This document shows positions 62,756-64,000 of a DNA stretch of 64,000 bases, piece after piece. Each line of letters starts with the position of its first letter. Positions within the stretch are counted from its first letter, which is position 1. The stretch spans positions 57,853 to 121,852 of the forward strand of contig NZ_JAUYNB010000033.1 in the NCBI RefSeq assembly GCF_030699305.1. Reading direction: 5' to 3'. The notes under the pieces were generated by a model that saw only the letters and a program-made list of their open reading frames with translations, did no database searches and was not told where the DNA came from. Position numbers and translations under genes: made by a program. This stretch comes from Novosphingobium sp. Its GTDB lineage: Bacteria; Pseudomonadota; Alphaproteobacteria; Sphingomonadales; Sphingomonadaceae.

Positions 62756-63422
62756 TCCCGTTGTCCAGCTGACCAACCTGACCCGCAGCTTTGAACAGGG
62801 CGGGGTGCGGATCGATGTGCTGCGCGGGGTGAACCTGGCGGTGCAGCCCGGAGAGATCGTGGCGCTGCTGGGGCCGTCGGGTTCGGGCAAGTCCACGCTG
62901 CTGCAAGCCGTGGGGCTGCTGGAAGGCGGCTTTGGCGGGCGGATCGAGATTGCGGGCAACGATGCGACCGCACTGAACGGCGATGACCGCACCGCGCTGC
63001 GGCGGGACCGGGTGGGGTTCGTCTATCAGTTCCACCACTTGCTGCCCGATTTCAACGCGCTGGAAAACGTCATCCTGCCGCAGCTGGTGGCGGGCAAGTC
63101 CGTGGCCGATGCGCAGATCCGCGCGCGCGAATTGCTGACCGCGCTGGGACTGGGGGAGCGGCTGGAACACCGTCCCAGCCAGCTTTCGGGCGGTGAACAA
63201 CAGCGCGTGGCCGTGGCCCGCGCGCTGGCCAACAAGCCCGCGCTGGTGCTGGCGGATGAGCCGACCGGCAACCTGGATGAAGCCACGGCTGACAAGGTGC
63301 TGGGCCAGTTCCTCGAACTGGTGCGCGGTGAAGGCAGCGCGGCGCTGGTCGCGACACACAATGAACGCCTGGCCCGGTCAATGGACCGCGTGGTCAGGCT
63401 GCAAGAGGGAGTGCTGGTATGA
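62748..63422 (+). CDS. lolD: Lipoprotein-releasing ABC transporter ATP-binding protein
   Basis: A 224-aa ABC ATPase. Walker A is [12 protein letters not shown], the Q-loop region includes [18 protein letters not shown], the signature is [15 protein letters not shown] and Walker B is [20 protein letters not shown] is typical of LolD. It powers the upstream permease. The start overlaps the permease gene and its stop overlaps the peroxidase gene, so all three are probably coupled. Confidence 0.94.
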   Translation: MSNPVVQLTNLTRSFEQGGVRIDVLRGVNLAVQPGEIVALLGPSGSGKSTLLQAVGLLEGGFGGRIEIAGNDATALNGDDRTALRRDRVGFVYQFHHLLPDFNALENVILPQLVAGKSVADAQIRARELLTALGLGERLEHRPSQLSGGEQQRVAVARALANKPALVLADEPTGNLDEATADKVLGQFLELVRGEGSAALVATHNERLARSMDRVVRLQEGVLV

Positions 63423-63898
63423 AGACCATTGCTGATTTCAAGGCCAAGCTGCCCGGCGGCGAGGAACTGGACCTGTCCGGCAAAGTCGGCAAAGTCCTGC
63501 TGATCGTCAACACCGCCAGCAAGTGCGGCTTTACCGGCCAGTACGAAGGGCTCGAAGCGCTGTACCGCAAGTACGCGGACAAGGGCTTTGAAGTGATCGC
63601 ATTCCCCTGCAACCAGTTCGGCGCGCAGGAACCCGGCAATGCCGAGGAAATCGCCAACTTCTGCAGCCTGAAATACGACGTCACGTTCCCGCTGATGGCC
63701 AAGATCGACGTCAACGGTGACAGTGCCGATCCGCTGTACGACTGGCTGAAGGCCGAAGCGCCAGGACTGATGGGCACCAGGTCGGTCAAGTGGAACTTCA
63801 CCAAGTTCCTGATCGACCGCGACGGCAAGGTGGTGCGACGCTATGCCCCCAGCGACAAGCCGGAAGCGCTGGAACGGGACATCGAGGCGTTGCTGTAA
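63419..63898 (+). CDS. Glutathione peroxidase family protein
   Basis: A 159-aa thiol peroxidase with Cys instead of selenocysteine. The peroxidatic Cys is in [20 protein letters not shown], followed by [13 protein letters not shown] (resolving Cys and Gln region) and [14 protein letters not shown], the Trp-Asn motif. It reduces hydroperoxides using thioredoxin or glutathione. It overlaps lolD by four bases, a chance-looking link since the functions differ. Confidence 0.92.
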   Translation: MKTIADFKAKLPGGEELDLSGKVGKVLLIVNTASKCGFTGQYEGLEALYRKYADKGFEVIAFPCNQFGAQEPGNAEEIANFCSLKYDVTFPLMAKIDVNGDSADPLYDWLKAEAPGLMGTRSVKWNFTKFLIDRDGKVVRRYAPSDKPEALERDIEALL

Positions 63899-63940
63899 CG
63901 CAGGGCGATTTTTGGGGCAGGGTAGCCCCCCCATTCCCCC

Positions 63941-64000
63941 GTTCGTGTCGAGCGAAGTCGAGACACGCTGACGCAGCGCACGCGTGTCTCGACTTCGCTC
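63941..64000. repeat. Inverted repeat at the window edge
   Basis: GTGTCGAGCGAAGTCGAGAC at about 63945-63964 is repeated in inverted orientation as GTCTCGACTTCGCTC from 63986, running off the window. The two arms form a large stem-loop after the glutathione peroxidase gene. The motif is a different family from the repeats at 28-30 kb and is likely also a dispersed intergenic element. Confidence 0.7.

Noticed and set aside
1..64000. Search for tRNA, rRNA and mobile-element genes
   Set aside because: I saw no cloverleaf-like sequence, rRNA segment, transposase or integrase motif in the window.

Overview
The window is high-GC alphaproteobacterial chromosome, most likely from a Sphingomonadales member (Novosphingobium or Erythrobacter-like). 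The reasons are the aa3 oxidase cluster order ctaC-ctaD-ctaB-(48-aa membrane protein)-ctaG-ctaE-DUF983-SURF1-thrC, the DUF721-DsbA-DsbA-SMC block divergent from mutY, the moaA-moaD-moaE order, and short inverted intergenic repeats typical of that order. I see no rRNA, tRNA, CRISPR array, insertion sequence, prophage or integrase. Almost everything is core or housekeeping sequence.

Layout: 1-169 is the 5' end of pyrE (minus). 364-7932 is the cytochrome c oxidase cluster with an epoxide-hydrolase-like gene between ctaD and ctaB. 7974-12708 runs thrC, a methyltransferase, folB, a small Rossmann-like protein and moaA/moaD/moaE. 13405-14055 encodes ribosomal proteins L21 and L27. 14273-20617 holds mixed genes (GNAT, a diiron-hydrolase-like protein with a divergent TetR regulator, ygfZ, pyrC, rarD, a glycine-zipper protein, a lipoprotein). 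20785-28057 carries astD, selO, a hydrolase, a glycosyltransferase and a YfgM/BamB pair. 28258-29607 is a large membrane methyltransferase-like protein bracketed by repeats. 29951-33367 carries an ABM-fold protein, gshA, rsmE and divergent ubiA. 33375-38971 is smc, two DsbA-like proteins and DUF721. 39015-42940 is mutY, a serine hydrolase, nudC and a FrnE-like DsbA protein. 43049-43930 contains an orphan Flp-like prepilin and a decayed CHASE2/GGDEF gene. 43927-49451 has DUF1489, mgtE, two cyclophilins, LysR, corC and ybeY. 49514-55000 has an S9 peptidase, an NTF2-like protein, GNAT, a nitrilase and dacB. 55173-58145 is a TonB-dependent receptor, 58328-59106 two convergent PilZ proteins, and 59191-63898 SDR, purF, lolC/E, lolD and a glutathione peroxidase.

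Functional groups are respiration (oxidase subunits, heme O synthesis, copper insertion, ubiquinone prenyltransferase), envelope biogenesis (BamB, YfgM, Lol exporter, DacB, DsbA-like proteins), thiol and redox protection (GshA, glutathione peroxidase, SelO, NudC, MutY) and molybdenum cofactor synthesis. Many genes are translationally coupled through ATGA-type overlaps.

I did not find a convincing new multi-gene system. The most unusual items are the collapsed CHASE2/GGDEF gene beside an orphan Flp-like prepilin, the repeat-bracketed membrane methyltransferase-like gene, the hydrolase inserted in the oxidase cluster next to a palindromic element, and the nested hairpin between two PilZ genes. 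Long ORFs antisense to smc, ctaD, purF, mgtE and others are GC-frame shadows and are not annotated.
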